From an uncultured Clostridiaceae bacterium (GTDB taxonomy: Bacteria > Bacillota > Clostridia > TANB77 > CAG-508), in the NCBI GenBank assembly GCA_949927585.1, contig CATLFA010000003.1:71998-106220 (forward strand): a stretch of 34,223 nt of DNA, read 5' to 3'. The notes below the pieces were generated by a model, which worked only from the letters and a program-made list of their open reading frames with translations, ran no database searches and was not told the DNA's origin. Numbering within the stretch: the first letter of the stretch is position 1; each line of letters starts with the position of its first letter. The position numbers and the translations under genes are program-made. This document shows, one piece after another, positions 26,052-34,223 of the stretch.

Positions 26052-27257
26052 TTATCTTAATATTTCTAATGCCTTTTGAAGCTGTGTATCTTTTTCATCT
26101 GTTATTGTATAAGAACTTTCTCCTTCTGGTAAATTTATTTCATAATCTGGCTTTATTCCTATTTTGTTTATTGTATTATGTTTTGGAGTATAGTATTCAT
26201 TTGTTGTTAATTTTACTCCACTTCCATCTGTTAATGTAAATATACTTTGTATTACCCCTTTTCCATATGTGTTTTTCCCTACTATGCTTACTGTATCTTC
26301 ATTATTTTCCTTTATTGCTGCTGTCAATATTTCTGATGCACTTGCTGTGTTTTCATTTACAAGTATTACTACTGGGATATTTATTTCTTTATCTTTTTTT
26401 GCTTTTGTTATTTCTTCTTTTGTTCCTGCTTTCCCTGTTGTAATTAAGAGTGTATTATCTTTAGTTGTAAACATATCTGCTATGTTTGTTGATTCTTCAA
26501 CTATTCCTCCGCCATTATTTCGCAAATCTATTATTAGTCCTTTTATATTGCTTTCTTTTAGAGTATTATAATTTTCCAAAAATTCTTTATAGCATCCTTC
26601 ATCAAAAGTTGATATTTGTATATATCCAATATTATTCTCTTTTATGGTTGACTCTATATGGCTTACTTTTATTGATTTTCTTTCAACTTCTACTTCAAAT
26701 GTTTTTTCATTTCTTAATATTTCTAATTTTACCTTTGTCCCTTCTTCTGCCTTTAATACATTTGTTGCAGCTGTTAATTGTTCTCCTGTATATTCTTTTC
26801 CATCTATTTTAAGTATTATATCTCCTGGTTCTAATCCTACTTCTTCTGCTGGTGAACCTTTCATAGGAGATAATATTAGAAGCTGATTTGTTTGTGTATT
26901 TGCTGTTATATATATTCCTATTCCTACATATTTTCCTGTTGCGTCTGCCATATAATCTTGCATTTCTTCTTTTGTTATATATTCTGAGTATTGATCACCC
27001 AAGCCTTCAAAATATCCTTTTATTGCTGATTCTAACATTTTTTCATCATTTATTTCACCTATATAATGTTTTTCTATAAAACTTTTATAATATTCAAGTT
27101 TCTGTCCTATTCCTGTTTTGTTTGACATTATATATTTCGTACTCGAATCACCCATAGTATTATATATAACTGATGTTGTTATTATAAATGTTATTACTGC
27201 TGTTAATACTACTAACATTATTATTTTATATATTTTCTGACTTTTCTCTGTTTTCAA
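26052..27257 (-). CDS. S41 family C-terminal processing peptidase (CtpA-like)
   Basis: About 401 residues. One N-terminal membrane anchor (IIMLVVLTAVITFIITTSVIY), a PDZ domain (ILSPMKGSPAEEVGLEPGDIILKIDGKEYTG in two parts, about 100-170) and an S41 domain with catalytic Ser in ENTASASEIL and Lys in NTYGKGVIQ. It cleaves extracytoplasmic substrates from their C-termini. The TTG at 27257 is the likely start because AGGAGG lies 6 nt upstream; the longer frame beginning at 27329 has no such site. Position after ftsEX and two M23 hydrolases suggests it processes envelope division proteins. Confidence 0.93.
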   Translation of the reverse strand: MKTEKSQKIYKIIMLVVLTAVITFIITTSVIYNTMGDSSTKYIMSNKTGIGQKLEYYKSFIEKHYIGEINDEKMLESAIKGYFEGLGDQYSEYITKEEMQDYMADATGKYVGIGIYITANTQTNQLLILSPMKGSPAEEVGLEPGDIILKIDGKEYTGEQLTAATNVLKAEEGTKVKLEILRNEKTFEVEVERKSIKVSHIESTIKENNIGYIQISTFDEGCYKEFLENYNTLKESNIKGLIIDLRNNGGGIVEESTNIADMFTTKDNTLLITTGKAGTKEEITKAKKDKEINIPVVILVNENTASASEILTAAIKENNEDTVSIVGKNTYGKGVIQSIFTLTDGSGVKLTTNEYYTPKHNTINKIGIKPDYEINLPEGESSYTITDEKDTQLQKALEILR

Positions 27258-27303
27258 TTTTTTCCTCCTATTTAAGTTTTTATAAAACTTTATGCATTTA
27301 TTC

Positions 27304-27326
27304 AGGTCGCCATATTCAGGCGACCT
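27304..27326. other. Hairpin between the first M23 gene and ctpA
   Basis: AGGTCGCC and GGCGACCT form an 8-bp perfect stem with a 7-nt loop and no U-run. It may stabilise or attenuate the ftsEX-M23-ctpA transcript. Similar GGTCGCC hairpins occur near 782-812. Confidence 0.5.
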
Positions 27327-27355
27327 CAATAAAATTATATTTCTTTTTTTTATTT

Positions 27356-28507
27356 TTATTCACTATTTCCTTTTAGATATGGCATAGGATCTACACATGA
27401 GCCATTTACCCTTACTTCAAAATGTAAGTGTGGTCCTGTTGAAATTCCTGTTGAGCCCACTTCCATAATCAAATCTCCTTTTTTTACTTGCTTTCCTGTT
27501 TGTGTTAATATTGCTTGTCCATGTCCATATAAAGTTGAAATTCCATTTCCATGGTTAATTATTACACAATTTCCATATCCCCCATAACGACCAGCCATTG
27601 TTACTATTCCGTCAGCTGCAGCTATTACTGGCGCCCCAAAACCTGCATTTCCTATATCTATTCCTGAATGTTGTTTTACAACACCTTGTATTGGATGTTC
27701 TCTTGTTCCATAACCTGAGGTAATATATGTACCACTTTTGGCTATTGGCCATGCCATAATTCCGCCTGTATAATCTCCTGTATACTCATATCCATTTGTT
27801 GCTATTTGTATTAATGCTTCTATTCTTGCTTCTTCCTCTTTGTATTCTTGTATTTTTATTTGTAGTTCTATTTCTTCTTGTGATAAATTAGCTATTGCTT
27901 TCTCTTTTAAAGTTTTATTATTTTGATTAATTACTGCTAATTGTTCTTTCTTAGCTTTTTTCAATTTCAAACTTGCTTTTTGACTATCTAACTCTTTTTT
28001 TGAATTTTCTATTTCACTTTTTTCTATTTCAATTTGCTTTAATAGTTCTGCATCACTTTTTATTATTTCTTGTATAAAATAATAGTTAGATAAAAAGTCT
28101 ATTATATTTCCTGATTTAAGTAATATATCTAAATATGTTGTCTCTCCAACCTCATACATTATTACTAATCTTTGTTTAAGTAATTCTTCATTCTTTTCAT
28201 AGTTTAATTGTGTTTTTTCTAATTTTTCTGTTACTTCATCTATTTTTGTTTGTAAACTAGAAAGCTCTTGTTCTAAATCTTGTATATCTTTTTCTGCTTC
28301 TTTTATTTTGTCATCTAATTCTTGTATTTTTACAATCTCTGCTGATAGCTCTTCTTTAACATATTCTAGTTTTTGTTCCGCTTCTTCTTTTTTTTCTTGT
28401 ACTTCTTGATGTTGCTCTCCTAAGGTTGCTGCATCTATTATAATAGAAAAATAAGAGCATGCAAGAAAAACAATTACCATAAAAATTGAAATCATCCTTT
28501 TTCTCAT
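27356..28507 (-). CDS. Murein hydrolase activator/M23 peptidase with coiled coil (PcsB/EnvC-like)
   Basis: A 383-residue secreted protein. Signal peptide or anchor at residues 1-26 (MISIFMVIVFLACSYFSIII), a long coiled coil (about 28-230) and an M23 LytM domain (about 255-375) with HSGIDIG, LYGHG and GPHLHFEVR, so the zinc ligands are present. Such proteins are activated by FtsEX through the coiled coil and hydrolyse septal peptidoglycan. AGGAGG precedes the ATG. It is a paralogue of the next gene, and both lie directly downstream of ftsX. Confidence 0.92.
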   Translation of the reverse strand: MRKRMISIFMVIVFLACSYFSIIIDAATLGEQHQEVQEKKEEAEQKLEYVKEELSAEIVKIQELDDKIKEAEKDIQDLEQELSSLQTKIDEVTEKLEKTQLNYEKNEELLKQRLVIMYEVGETTYLDILLKSGNIIDFLSNYYFIQEIIKSDAELLKQIEIEKSEIENSKKELDSQKASLKLKKAKKEQLAVINQNNKTLKEKAIANLSQEEIELQIKIQEYKEEEARIEALIQIATNGYEYTGDYTGGIMAWPIAKSGTYITSGYGTREHPIQGVVKQHSGIDIGNAGFGAPVIAAADGIVTMAGRYGGYGNCVIINHGNGISTLYGHGQAILTQTGKQVKKGDLIMEVGSTGISTGPHLHFEVRVNGSCVDPMPYLKGNSE

Positions 28508-28538
28508 TCTCTTATTCCTCCTTTATTGTTTATATTTT

Positions 28539-29726
28539 TTATGATGGAGTTGCAGCTCCTGGAGCAAGTGTGTATCCGCCTGGTAAATAATCTAATGGAT
28601 TTAAGAAAGTATTGCTAAAGAATTGCCCTTGCGTTGAGCCTTTTCTTATTTCAAAATGTAAGTGTGCCCCTTGGCTTGCACCTGTATTTCCAGATTGCGC
28701 TATAACTTGTCCTTGTGATACATATTGTCCACTTGTTATTTTATATGCATTTAAATGTCCATATAGTGTTGCATATCCACTTCCATGAAAAACTATAATA
28801 TAATGTCCATATCCACTTGGATTTTCATATGTATATGCATATCCAGATGCTGCTGCATATACATTTTCATAACGTGCTCCTATATCTATTCCTTTATGCC
28901 ATCTCCCCCATCTTGGTTTTACTGTTGATGTTATTATTTTATTATTACATGGCCAAATAAAACTTCCATCAAATTTTATTCCTGAATTATTTAATTTATT
29001 ATTTGCATCTGCCATCATTGCTGCTATTTGTTCATCAACTTTCTTTATTTGTGCATTATAATTATCTATTTTAGTTTGTAATGCTTTTTGTTCAGCATTT
29101 AACGCATTTGCTTTTTCTTGTCTTTGTGCTTTTTTAGCTTTTATTGAATTTTGCTTTGCAACTTTACTACTTTTTAATGTCTCTATCTCTAATTTTTGTG
29201 TTTCTAATTCTTGCTTTGCTTGTTCTATTGTTTTTTTATCATCTTCTATTTTTTGTAGCAATTCTGAATCATATTTTATTATTTGAGATACACTATAATA
29301 ATTAGATATAAAATCTAATATACTTCTAGAGTTAAATAAAATATCTAAAAATGTTGTTTCTCCTATTTCATACATTACTACTAATCTTTGTTTAAGTAAT
29401 TCTTCGTTATCGTCATATTCTTTTTGTTTTTCTACTATTAAGTTTTGCTTTTCTGTAATAGAAGCTTGTATTTCATTTATTTGTGCTTCTAATTTATCTA
29501 TTTCCTCTTGAGCTTGATCAATCTCAATATCTAAATCAGAAATCACCTTCATTTCTGCATCTAATTGTTGTTCTACTTGTTCTTTATCTTGTTTTGTACT
29601 ATTTATTTGTTGATTTATTTCTGCCTTTTGGTCATTTAATTCTGATGTTGTTGCTGCAATTACATTTACTAAATAAGCTTGTAACATTATTAAAATTAAA
29701 ACAATGGACACTATTTTTTTCTTCAT
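28539..29726 (-). CDS. Second murein hydrolase activator/M23 peptidase with coiled coil
   Basis: A 395-residue paralogue of the preceding entry. Signal peptide (VSIVLILIMLQAYLVNVIAA), coiled coil (about 28-235) and LytM domain (about 265-380) with HKGIDIGA, LYGHL and GAHLHFEIRKG. Its coiled coil shares the DNEELLKQRLVVMYEIGETT segment with the other copy. The zinc-binding residues are present, so it is probably catalytic. AAGGAG precedes the ATG. It is 10 nt after ftsX and 31 nt before the next M23 gene, all one operon. Confidence 0.92.
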   Translation of the reverse strand: MKKKIVSIVLILIMLQAYLVNVIAATTSELNDQKAEINQQINSTKQDKEQVEQQLDAEMKVISDLDIEIDQAQEEIDKLEAQINEIQASITEKQNLIVEKQKEYDDNEELLKQRLVVMYEIGETTFLDILFNSRSILDFISNYYSVSQIIKYDSELLQKIEDDKKTIEQAKQELETQKLEIETLKSSKVAKQNSIKAKKAQRQEKANALNAEQKALQTKIDNYNAQIKKVDEQIAAMMADANNKLNNSGIKFDGSFIWPCNNKIITSTVKPRWGRWHKGIDIGARYENVYAAASGYAYTYENPSGYGHYIIVFHGSGYATLYGHLNAYKITSGQYVSQGQVIAQSGNTGASQGAHLHFEIRKGSTQGQFFSNTFLNPLDYLPGGYTLAPGAATPS

Positions 29727-29736
29727 ATTTTTCTCC

Positions 29737-30645
29737 TTATACTTCTAAATATTTTCTCATTGATATTATACTTCCTAAAGCTCCTATACCTGTTCCTAAA
29801 ATTATATAAACTGTAACTATTAGTCCAAATATTTCTGAGAATGTTAATAAACTTAATCCCATTTGTCCAAATACTTCTGAAGTTGTTATTTTTCCCATTA
29901 ATGAGTTATATGCAATTCCAAGTAATAGTACAGAAATAAGTGCTGCTATTACTCCTATTATTATACCCTCTACTATAAATGGCCACCTAATGAAACCATT
30001 TGTTGCCCCTACATATTTCATTATTGAAATTTCTTTTCTTCTAGCATGTACTGTAAGTTTTATTGTATTTGCTATAATAAATATTGATATAACTATTAAT
30101 AATATTAATATAAGTCCTGAAACTATTCTTACTCCATTTGTTACACTTATTAATGCTTCTATAGTTTTATCTCTAAGTTCTATATTTTTTACATTTTCAA
30201 ATTGTTCAATTTGTGTTTTAACCTCTTCAGCATTTTCAAGCTTTGTTAGCGTTACTACAAAAGAATCTGTTAATGGGTTTTGGTCTCCTGTATAAGCATC
30301 AAGAATCCTTGCATTTTCTCCAAATCTTTCTCTTACAGTATTCATTCCTTGTTCTTTTGATATAAATTCTACTTTTGCAACATTTGTAATATCTTTTATT
30401 TTCTCTTCTAAAATTTGAATTTGTTCATCTGAAACGCCTTCATTCATAAACACTTGCATTCCTTGTTCTGATTCTAATTCTTTCATCATATGATTAACAT
30501 TTTCACCTATTAGAAAGAATAATCCAAATATAAGCATTGTTGCACACATTATCATTAGTGATGCACCAGTAGATTTTTTATTTTTCATTGTATTGTGAAA
30601 ACCTTCACTTAATAAATATCCTATTATATTATATCTCACTATCAT
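29737..30645 (-). CDS. ftsX: Cell division ABC transporter permease FtsX
   Basis: About 302 residues. A short cytoplasmic N-terminus (MIVRYNIIGYLLSEGFHNTM) is followed by TM1, an extracytoplasmic domain (about 45-165) that would contact the M23 coiled coils, and three more membrane helices ending MRKYLEV. The ATG at 30645 has AAGGTGG upstream; an ATG 18 nt earlier is in frame. It overlaps the end of ftsE by 17 nt, so the two are translationally coupled. With FtsE it transmits ATP-driven changes to wall hydrolases. Confidence 0.94.
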   Translation of the reverse strand: MIVRYNIIGYLLSEGFHNTMKNKKSTGASLMIMCATMLIFGLFFLIGENVNHMMKELESEQGMQVFMNEGVSDEQIQILEEKIKDITNVAKVEFISKEQGMNTVRERFGENARILDAYTGDQNPLTDSFVVTLTKLENAEEVKTQIEQFENVKNIELRDKTIEALISVTNGVRIVSGLILILLIVISIFIIANTIKLTVHARRKEISIMKYVGATNGFIRWPFIVEGIIIGVIAALISVLLLGIAYNSLMGKITTSEVFGQMGLSLLTFSEIFGLIVTVYIILGTGIGALGSIISMRKYLEV

Positions 30646-31316
30646 AACCACCTTTTTTATCATCTCTTATAATGTTTCCATCACTTATTTCTATAACTCT
30701 TTTTTTCATTTTATCTACTATATCTTTTGCATGTGTTGCTATTACTACCGTTGTCCCTCTCATATTAATATCATTTAAAAGTGTCATGATATCCCAAGCT
30801 GTGTCTGGATCTAAGTTTCCGTGTTGGCTCATCTGCTATAAGCATTGATGGATTATTTACTAATGCTCTTGCTAAAGCTACCCTTTGTTGTTCCCCACCA
30901 GATAGTTCATTTGGATACATTTTTGCCTTTCCACTTAGACCAACTAATGCTAAAACCATTGGAACTTGTCTTCTTATGTGCCTTGGTGTAGCTTTTACTA
31001 TATACATTGCAAATGCTACGTTTTCATATACTGTTTTATCTGGCAAAAGTCTAAAATCTTGAAATACTACTCCCATACTTCTACGTAAATATGGAACTCT
31101 TTTTGGTTTTAAATATGTAGTATCTTTTCCATTTATTATAATATTTCCTGATGTAGGATTTTCTTCTTTTAATATCATTTTTATTAATGTTGATTTTCCT
31201 GAGCCAGAAGAACCAACTAAAAATGCAAATTCACCTTTTTCTATTTTAAAATTAGCATTATGAACGGCCTCTGTTCCTGTGTCATATGTCTTGCTTACAT
31301 TTTTAAATTCTATCAT
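30629..31316 (-). CDS. ftsE: Cell division ATP-binding protein FtsE, read through a CGG +1 site
   Basis: With one skipped base this is a full-length 228-residue FtsE. Walker A is GSSGSGKST, the Q-loop VFQDFRLLPDKTVYENV, the signature LSGGEQQRVALARAL, Walker B MLIADEP, the D-loop TGNLDPDTAW and the H-loop VVIATHAKD. The ATG at 31316 has GGAG 8 nt upstream. The frame break is at codon 166, CGG, exactly at the invariant glycine of EPTGNLD. Read straight, the protein ends after 181 residues without D-loop or H-loop and could not be an active ATPase. The intact ftsX downstream, overlapping the restored frame, argues that the gene is functional. Confidence 0.9.
30818..30821 (-). other. CGGA +1 frameshift site in ftsE
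   Basis: The coding strand reads CCA ACA CGG AAA CTT in the incoming frame. Skipping the C gives CCA ACA GGA AAC TTA GAT CCA, PTGNLDP, the near-invariant sequence after Walker B in this ABC family. The incoming frame continues for 15 more codons before TGA. Confidence 0.85.
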
Positions 31317-31489
31317 AATTTGCTCCTTTTTTACACAATAATTTATAATTATACATTTACAACAATATAATAACAATAAAATAAAATATTTGCAATAGTT
31401 TTCACAATAAAAACATATACAATTTTTACCTTTTTAAGTTATCCTCATCTTTTCCATTTTCAACCTAAGTTTTTAGATTAAAAATAAAA

Positions 31490-31516
31490 AATCGCTAAAA
31501 ATAGCGACTTTTTTAT
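31490..31516. terminator. Bidirectional terminator
   Basis: TCGCTA (31492-31497) pairs with TAGCGA (31502-31507) around AAAA, with T-runs on either strand. It ends the rsmD transcript on the minus strand. Confidence 0.8.
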
Positions 31517-31950
31517 TTTAATTCTCTTCTATTATTTTGTATTGTTTCTAATGCTTGAATTAATGATGTTTCTATATTTTGTAACATATTATCAGCATAT
31601 TCTTTTGTTCCTTTTGATATTTCTCTAGACATTTCATTTGCTGTTTCTATTATTTCTGCTTTTTGTTCATATGCTTTTCTTGTAATTTCATGTTCATCTA
31701 TCATAGAAATAATTCTATTTTCTGCTTCTTTTACTATGTCGTCTGCTTCTTTTTGTGCTTCTACTAATATACGTTGTCTTTCTTCTTTTACCCATTTTGC
31801 TTGTTTTAATTCTTCTGGAAGCTTAAGTCTTATTTCTTTAATAATTTCTAACATTTCTTCTTTGTCTACAATTCCTTTGCTAGAAAATGGTACTGACTTA
31901 CTACTTTCTAACATTTCCTCAATTGTTTCTAATAGTGTAAATATTTCCAT
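31513..31950 (-). CDS. Conserved clostridial coiled-coil protein found beside rsmD
   Basis: A 145-residue helical protein with no membrane segment. A first helical hairpin (LLETIEEMLE, then EMLEIIKEIRLKLPEEL) is followed by a long coiled coil with QAKWVKEERQRILVEAQKEA. I recall this as a conserved Clostridia protein next to rsmD, often labelled ATPase or ATP synthase subunit B-like from coiled-coil similarity alone. There is no P-loop, so that label is unsupported. AAGGGG precedes the ATG. It is 8 nt after rsmD. Function unknown; resemblance to DivIVA-type coiled coils is only general. Confidence 0.8.
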   Translation of the reverse strand: MEIFTLLETIEEMLESSKSVPFSSKGIVDKEEMLEIIKEIRLKLPEELKQAKWVKEERQRILVEAQKEADDIVKEAENRIISMIDEHEITRKAYEQKAEIIETANEMSREISKGTKEYADNMLQNIETSLIQALETIQNNRRELK

Positions 31951-31958
31951 GGTATTTT

Positions 31959-32513
31959 TTAACCCCTTTCACGTAAGAAAATTAAACTTACTCTTCCATA
32001 TTTTCTTACATCATATACTTCTAAATTAATATTTTCTAATTCTTCTAATTCTCTTTCTTCTTCATCTGTTTCTAATATTATTATTCCATCTTTTGAAATC
32101 ATGTTATATTCCAATATTAATTTTATTGAATTTACCGCTATGTCTAATTTGTATGGTGGATCTATAAAAATAATATCATATTTTTTATTATTCAATTCTT
32201 TTAAACATTTTTTATAGTCTTTTATAAAAATAGTTCCCTTATCTTCTAGTTTTGCTTTTTCTAGGTTCTGCTTTAACATTTTTATTGTTTCATATGATTT
32301 ATCACAAAATGTACAGTGTTTTGCACCTCTACTTAGAGCTTCTATTCCTAGTGCTCCACTACCAGCAAATAAATCTAAAACATTTGATTCTTGAAGATGA
32401 GTTTGAATTATACTAAATAGAGGTTCTTTTACTCTATCTAAAGTAGGCCTTGTTGATATGTTATCTATTGAATTTAATTTTGTTCCTCTTGCAGTTCCGC
32501 TTATAACTCTCAT
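31959..32513 (-). CDS. rsmD: 16S rRNA (guanine966-N2)-methyltransferase RsmD
   Basis: A 184-residue class I methyltransferase beginning MRVISGTARGTKLNSI, with the SAM-binding VLDLFAGSGALGIEALSRGA and the catalytic FIDPPY. It methylates G966 in the 30S head. AAAGGG precedes the ATG. coaD, the usual next gene in Bacillota, is missing. It has its own promoter 33 nt upstream. Confidence 0.95.
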   Translation of the reverse strand: MRVISGTARGTKLNSIDNISTRPTLDRVKEPLFSIIQTHLQESNVLDLFAGSGALGIEALSRGAKHCTFCDKSYETIKMLKQNLEKAKLEDKGTIFIKDYKKCLKELNNKKYDIIFIDPPYKLDIAVNSIKLILEYNMISKDGIIILETDEEERELEELENINLEVYDVRKYGRVSLIFLRERG

Positions 32514-32545
32514 AAATAGCCCTTTCTAAAACCTAAATCATTTAT

Positions 32546-32573
32546 ATTTTATACTATTAAAAGCATATGTCAA
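32546..32573 (-). promoter_or_regulatory. Promoter of rsmD
   Basis: On the minus strand TTGACA (32568-32573), a 16-nt spacer and TAAAAT (32546-32551). Confidence 0.65.
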
Positions 32574-32787
32574 TAATGTTAATAAAATTGTAATATACAT
32601 TTAACAGTCTCGTAACACATTAACATTCTTGTAACATAGTATAGGTATTATATAACATTATTTTGTTTTTTGCAATATGTTAACTAGTTTTTTTTCAATT
32701 ATGTTAAAATATTTTTTTCATCTTTAATTTGTGATTATTATTAATAGTTTGCTTAAAATTTACCATTTTAATTATATTTAAAAACAG
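32574..32787. other. AT-rich divergent intergenic region between rsmD and tmRNA
   Basis: No gene is seen. It has repeated TGTAAC and GTTAA words (32590-32700) and long T-runs. These may be binding sites or simple AT drift. Confidence 0.3.
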
Positions 32788-32816
32788 TTGTATTTCATAG
32801 TTTTATATTGTATAAT
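32788..32816 (+). promoter_or_regulatory. Promoter of tmRNA
   Basis: TTGTAT (32788-32793), a 17-nt spacer and a perfect TATAAT (32811-32816). Transcription would start about 20 nt before the mature 5' end, leaving a leader for RNase P. Confidence 0.7.
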
Positions 32817-32842
32817 AATATTGTAGTTAGTTACTTTTATAT

Positions 32843-33201
32843 GGGGGTGTAATTGGTTTCGACAGTATTTTAGAAATATTAATGGCGAGTAGTGGATGGT
32901 CGCTTTGGCCACTTAAAAAAAGCGAAAATAAATATAAACGCTGATAATAGAGAATTAGCATACGCTGCCTAATTGCAGTGGCGTTTTACTAAAAGGCCTA
33001 CTCTTTTAGATAAAGCGTTCGACTTAAGTAGGAAACAAAACAGCTTCTTGCTATGGAAACTGTGGGTAATTTATATAGCTACTTTTTAATAATGTTTGTT
33101 TGTTAATGTTATTTTAAAGGATTTTTAATAACAAACTACACTCGTAGAAATTAATATGGAAAAGGTATTGGACAGGAGTTCGACTCTCCTCACCTCCACC
33201 A
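32843..33201 (+). ncRNA. ssrA: Transfer-messenger RNA (tmRNA)
   Basis: The 359-nt RNA begins GGGGGTGTAATTGGTTTCGAC and ends GAGTTCGACTCTCCTCACCTCCACCA. The GGGGGTG and CACCTCC ends form the 7-bp acceptor stem, with an encoded CCA and a T-arm. The tag frame (32922-32972) reads AKININADNRELAYAA and ends TAA. It rescues ribosomes stalled on mRNAs without a usable stop and tags the product for proteolysis. That matters here because CGG codons in this genome may stall ribosomes. Confidence 0.97.
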
Positions 33202-33215
33202 GACTTACTTATCAG

Positions 33216-33292
33216 CAATAGTGAATAGAGAAGAGTACAAAGTTATCAATATGATATTGATAACTTTGTACTCTTCTCTATTCATCACTATT
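33216..33292. repeat. Long perfect palindrome downstream of tmRNA
   Basis: A 30-bp perfect inverted repeat (33223-33252 with 33254-33283, single central base) extends with a 3-nt bulge to about 37 bp. The arms read outward-in as GAATAGAGAAGAGTACAAAG and so on. No clear U-run follows. It may be the tmRNA terminator or a separate element. Confidence 0.8.
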
Positions 33293-33392
33293 ATATATTT
33301 CATATTTTATATAATTATACGCCTATACCTTATCTGCTTTTATTTTAACTTTATCCATTTTTCGTTTTGTTTAAATTCCAATCATTTAACTT

Positions 33393-34223
33393 CTAATAAA
33401 GATACAGTGCAATGCGGAACCCATACGAAACGTTCGTAGAAGGCACACTGGAATAGCCACGGGAAGTCACAGGGTTGGCATACAAATCGTAGAAACCAGA
33501 ACCACGAAGCATGAATGTGTTATAGGTTGTATTCATATTATAGTCTAAATTATCTGCATATGCTACTTCTGTTGTCCATTCCCAAAGGTTTCCTGCCACA
33601 TCATATAAGTTCATTTTCTTTACTTGTTCTGTTGCTCCTGTTGTTAATATTACCCATGAATTTGTTCCTGAATTTGTATTTGTTAAACCTTCACAACTCT
33701 TAAATCCATTTGTTGCTCCTATTACACTTGCATTTGTTGAGTATGTTACATCTGTATAATATCCTCTTAAATTTGTTAATGATATATTATCATAATTTCC
33801 CCAATTTGAATTTTCTACATCTACATTTCCTGTCTCTTTCATATATTTTAGCATCATGTCCCACATTGTTCCTGTTATTAGTCCACTTTTTACATATGCA
33901 TTATTACTATACAGCCTTCTACTCATTTCATCTGCTGTATAATAATCTGCATGATAATATGGTATACTATTTGCTTTTACTACCACATTTCCTGTTGCTT
34001 TATTTGTTCCTGTTGTTACTAGGGTCCCTGTTTGACGTGCTGTATAATTATAATTTTGCCTTCCCCATCCATTTAGTCCTGTTTGTATTCCTACACTTCC
34101 ATATAATGATGCATTTCCTTCAAATGTTACACTATAATCAAATGGATTCTCTTCATTATTTGCTTTCTTTTCTTCATTTAATGTTCCTACTCCTGCTTCA
34201 TATCTTCCGGCAATAAAATCCAC
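33393..34223 (-). CDS. FGE/C-type-lectin-fold surface protein, N-terminus beyond the window (partial)
   Basis: The visible C-terminal 276 residues have the formylglycine-generating-enzyme/sulfatase-modifying-factor pattern: MNLYDVAGNLWEWTTE, an RGSGF motif and a YGFRIALYLY end. In bacteria this fold is often a ligand-binding display scaffold rather than an enzyme. Asn, Thr and Tyr are abundant, as in secreted adhesins. The last 35 codons (about 33400-33510) use G/C-ending codons far more than the rest of the gene. They fit the layout of diversity-generating-retroelement variable regions (RG-x-x-F, SRG, GFR). The true start is off the right edge. No other retroelement part is in view. Confidence 0.75.
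   Translation of the reverse strand: MDFIAGRYEAGVGTLNEEKKANNEENPFDYSVTFEGNASLYGSVGIQTGLNGWGRQNYNYTARQTGTLVTTGTNKATGNVVVKANSIPYYHADYYTADEMSRRLYSNNAYVKSGLITGTMWDMMLKYMKETGNVDVENSNWGNYDNISLTNLRGYYTDVTYSTNASVIGATNGFKSCEGLTNTNSGTNSWVILTTGATEQVKKMNLYDVAGNLWEWTTEVAYADNLDYNMNTTYNTFMLRGSGFYDLYANPVTSRGYSSVPSTNVSYGFRIALYLY
33402..33512 (-). other. Candidate DGR variable region at the 3' end of the FGE-like gene
   Basis: This segment encodes RGSGF to YGFRIAL. Codons such as TTC, TAC, GCC, AAC, GTG, TCC, GGC, ACG, TCG, CGC and CTG cluster here, while the upstream gene uses almost only A/T-ending codons. A recently copied template would explain such an abrupt composition change. Confidence 0.5.

Noticed and set aside
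33221-33439. A 72-codon plus-strand frame after tmRNA
   Set aside because: It runs through the palindrome and the antisense of the FGE-like 3' end, and has no ribosome binding site.

Overview
The window is AT-rich, compact and almost entirely coding. AGGAGG-type ribosome binding sites precede most genes and AT-ending codons dominate. The gene orders rimP-nusA-ylxR-L7Ae-infB-orf-rbfA-nrnA-truB, hemW-hrcA-grpE-dnaK-dnaJ and ftsE-ftsX-M23-ctpA are typical of Bacillota, class Clostridia. The FGE-like surface protein and the repeat-filled gaps would suit an uncultured, host-associated clostridial lineage, but that placement is inference. No rRNA, tRNA, CRISPR array, transposase or reverse transcriptase is visible.

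Layout, left to right. (1) 1-3424, minus strand: archaeal-type CMP kinase-like gene, rpoZ, yicC, an unknown membrane protein, rsmE. (2) 3496-6340: an accessory patch on mixed strands, with two paralogous small acidic proteins that carry matching promoters, an SDR oxidoreductase, a LysM protein and several hairpins. (3) 6341-11858: heat-shock operon hrcA-grpE-dnaK-(MazG-like)-dnaJ under two CIRCE operators. (4) 11884-12702: a candidate Fst-like type I toxin/antisense-RNA locus and an orphan gene. (5) 12821-15751: hemW, whiA, prmC. (6) 15829-16079: 6S RNA. (7) 16219-24756: the translation-factor operon from rimP to truB. (8) 24920-31316: mreB, ctpA, two M23 hydrolases, ftsX and ftsE, which form a cell-shape and division module. 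(9) 31513-33201: a small coiled-coil protein, rsmD and tmRNA. (10) From 33223: a long perfect palindrome, then a truncated FGE/C-type-lectin-fold protein whose C-terminus looks like a diversity-generating-retroelement variable region.

The main observation is about decoding. Four conserved genes (CMP kinase-like, dnaJ, truB, ftsE) are each broken by +1 frame changes, six in all. Every break is at an in-frame CGG codon. Skipping its C restores the frame and puts a GGN glycine codon at the position where the family has glycine. I scanned both strands for CGG in every annotated gene. I found no CGG read as an ordinary codon in any recognised conserved gene; the only three in-frame CGGs without a shift are in three genes of unknown function. 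This looks like +1 frameshifting, or four-base CGGN decoding as glycine, at a codon the organism otherwise avoids. It does not look like random sequencing error or gene decay.

The other notable items are the type I toxin-antitoxin candidate (shared terminator plus an 18-nt trans-complementary repeat), the doubled CIRCE and the probable retroelement-diversified C-terminus.
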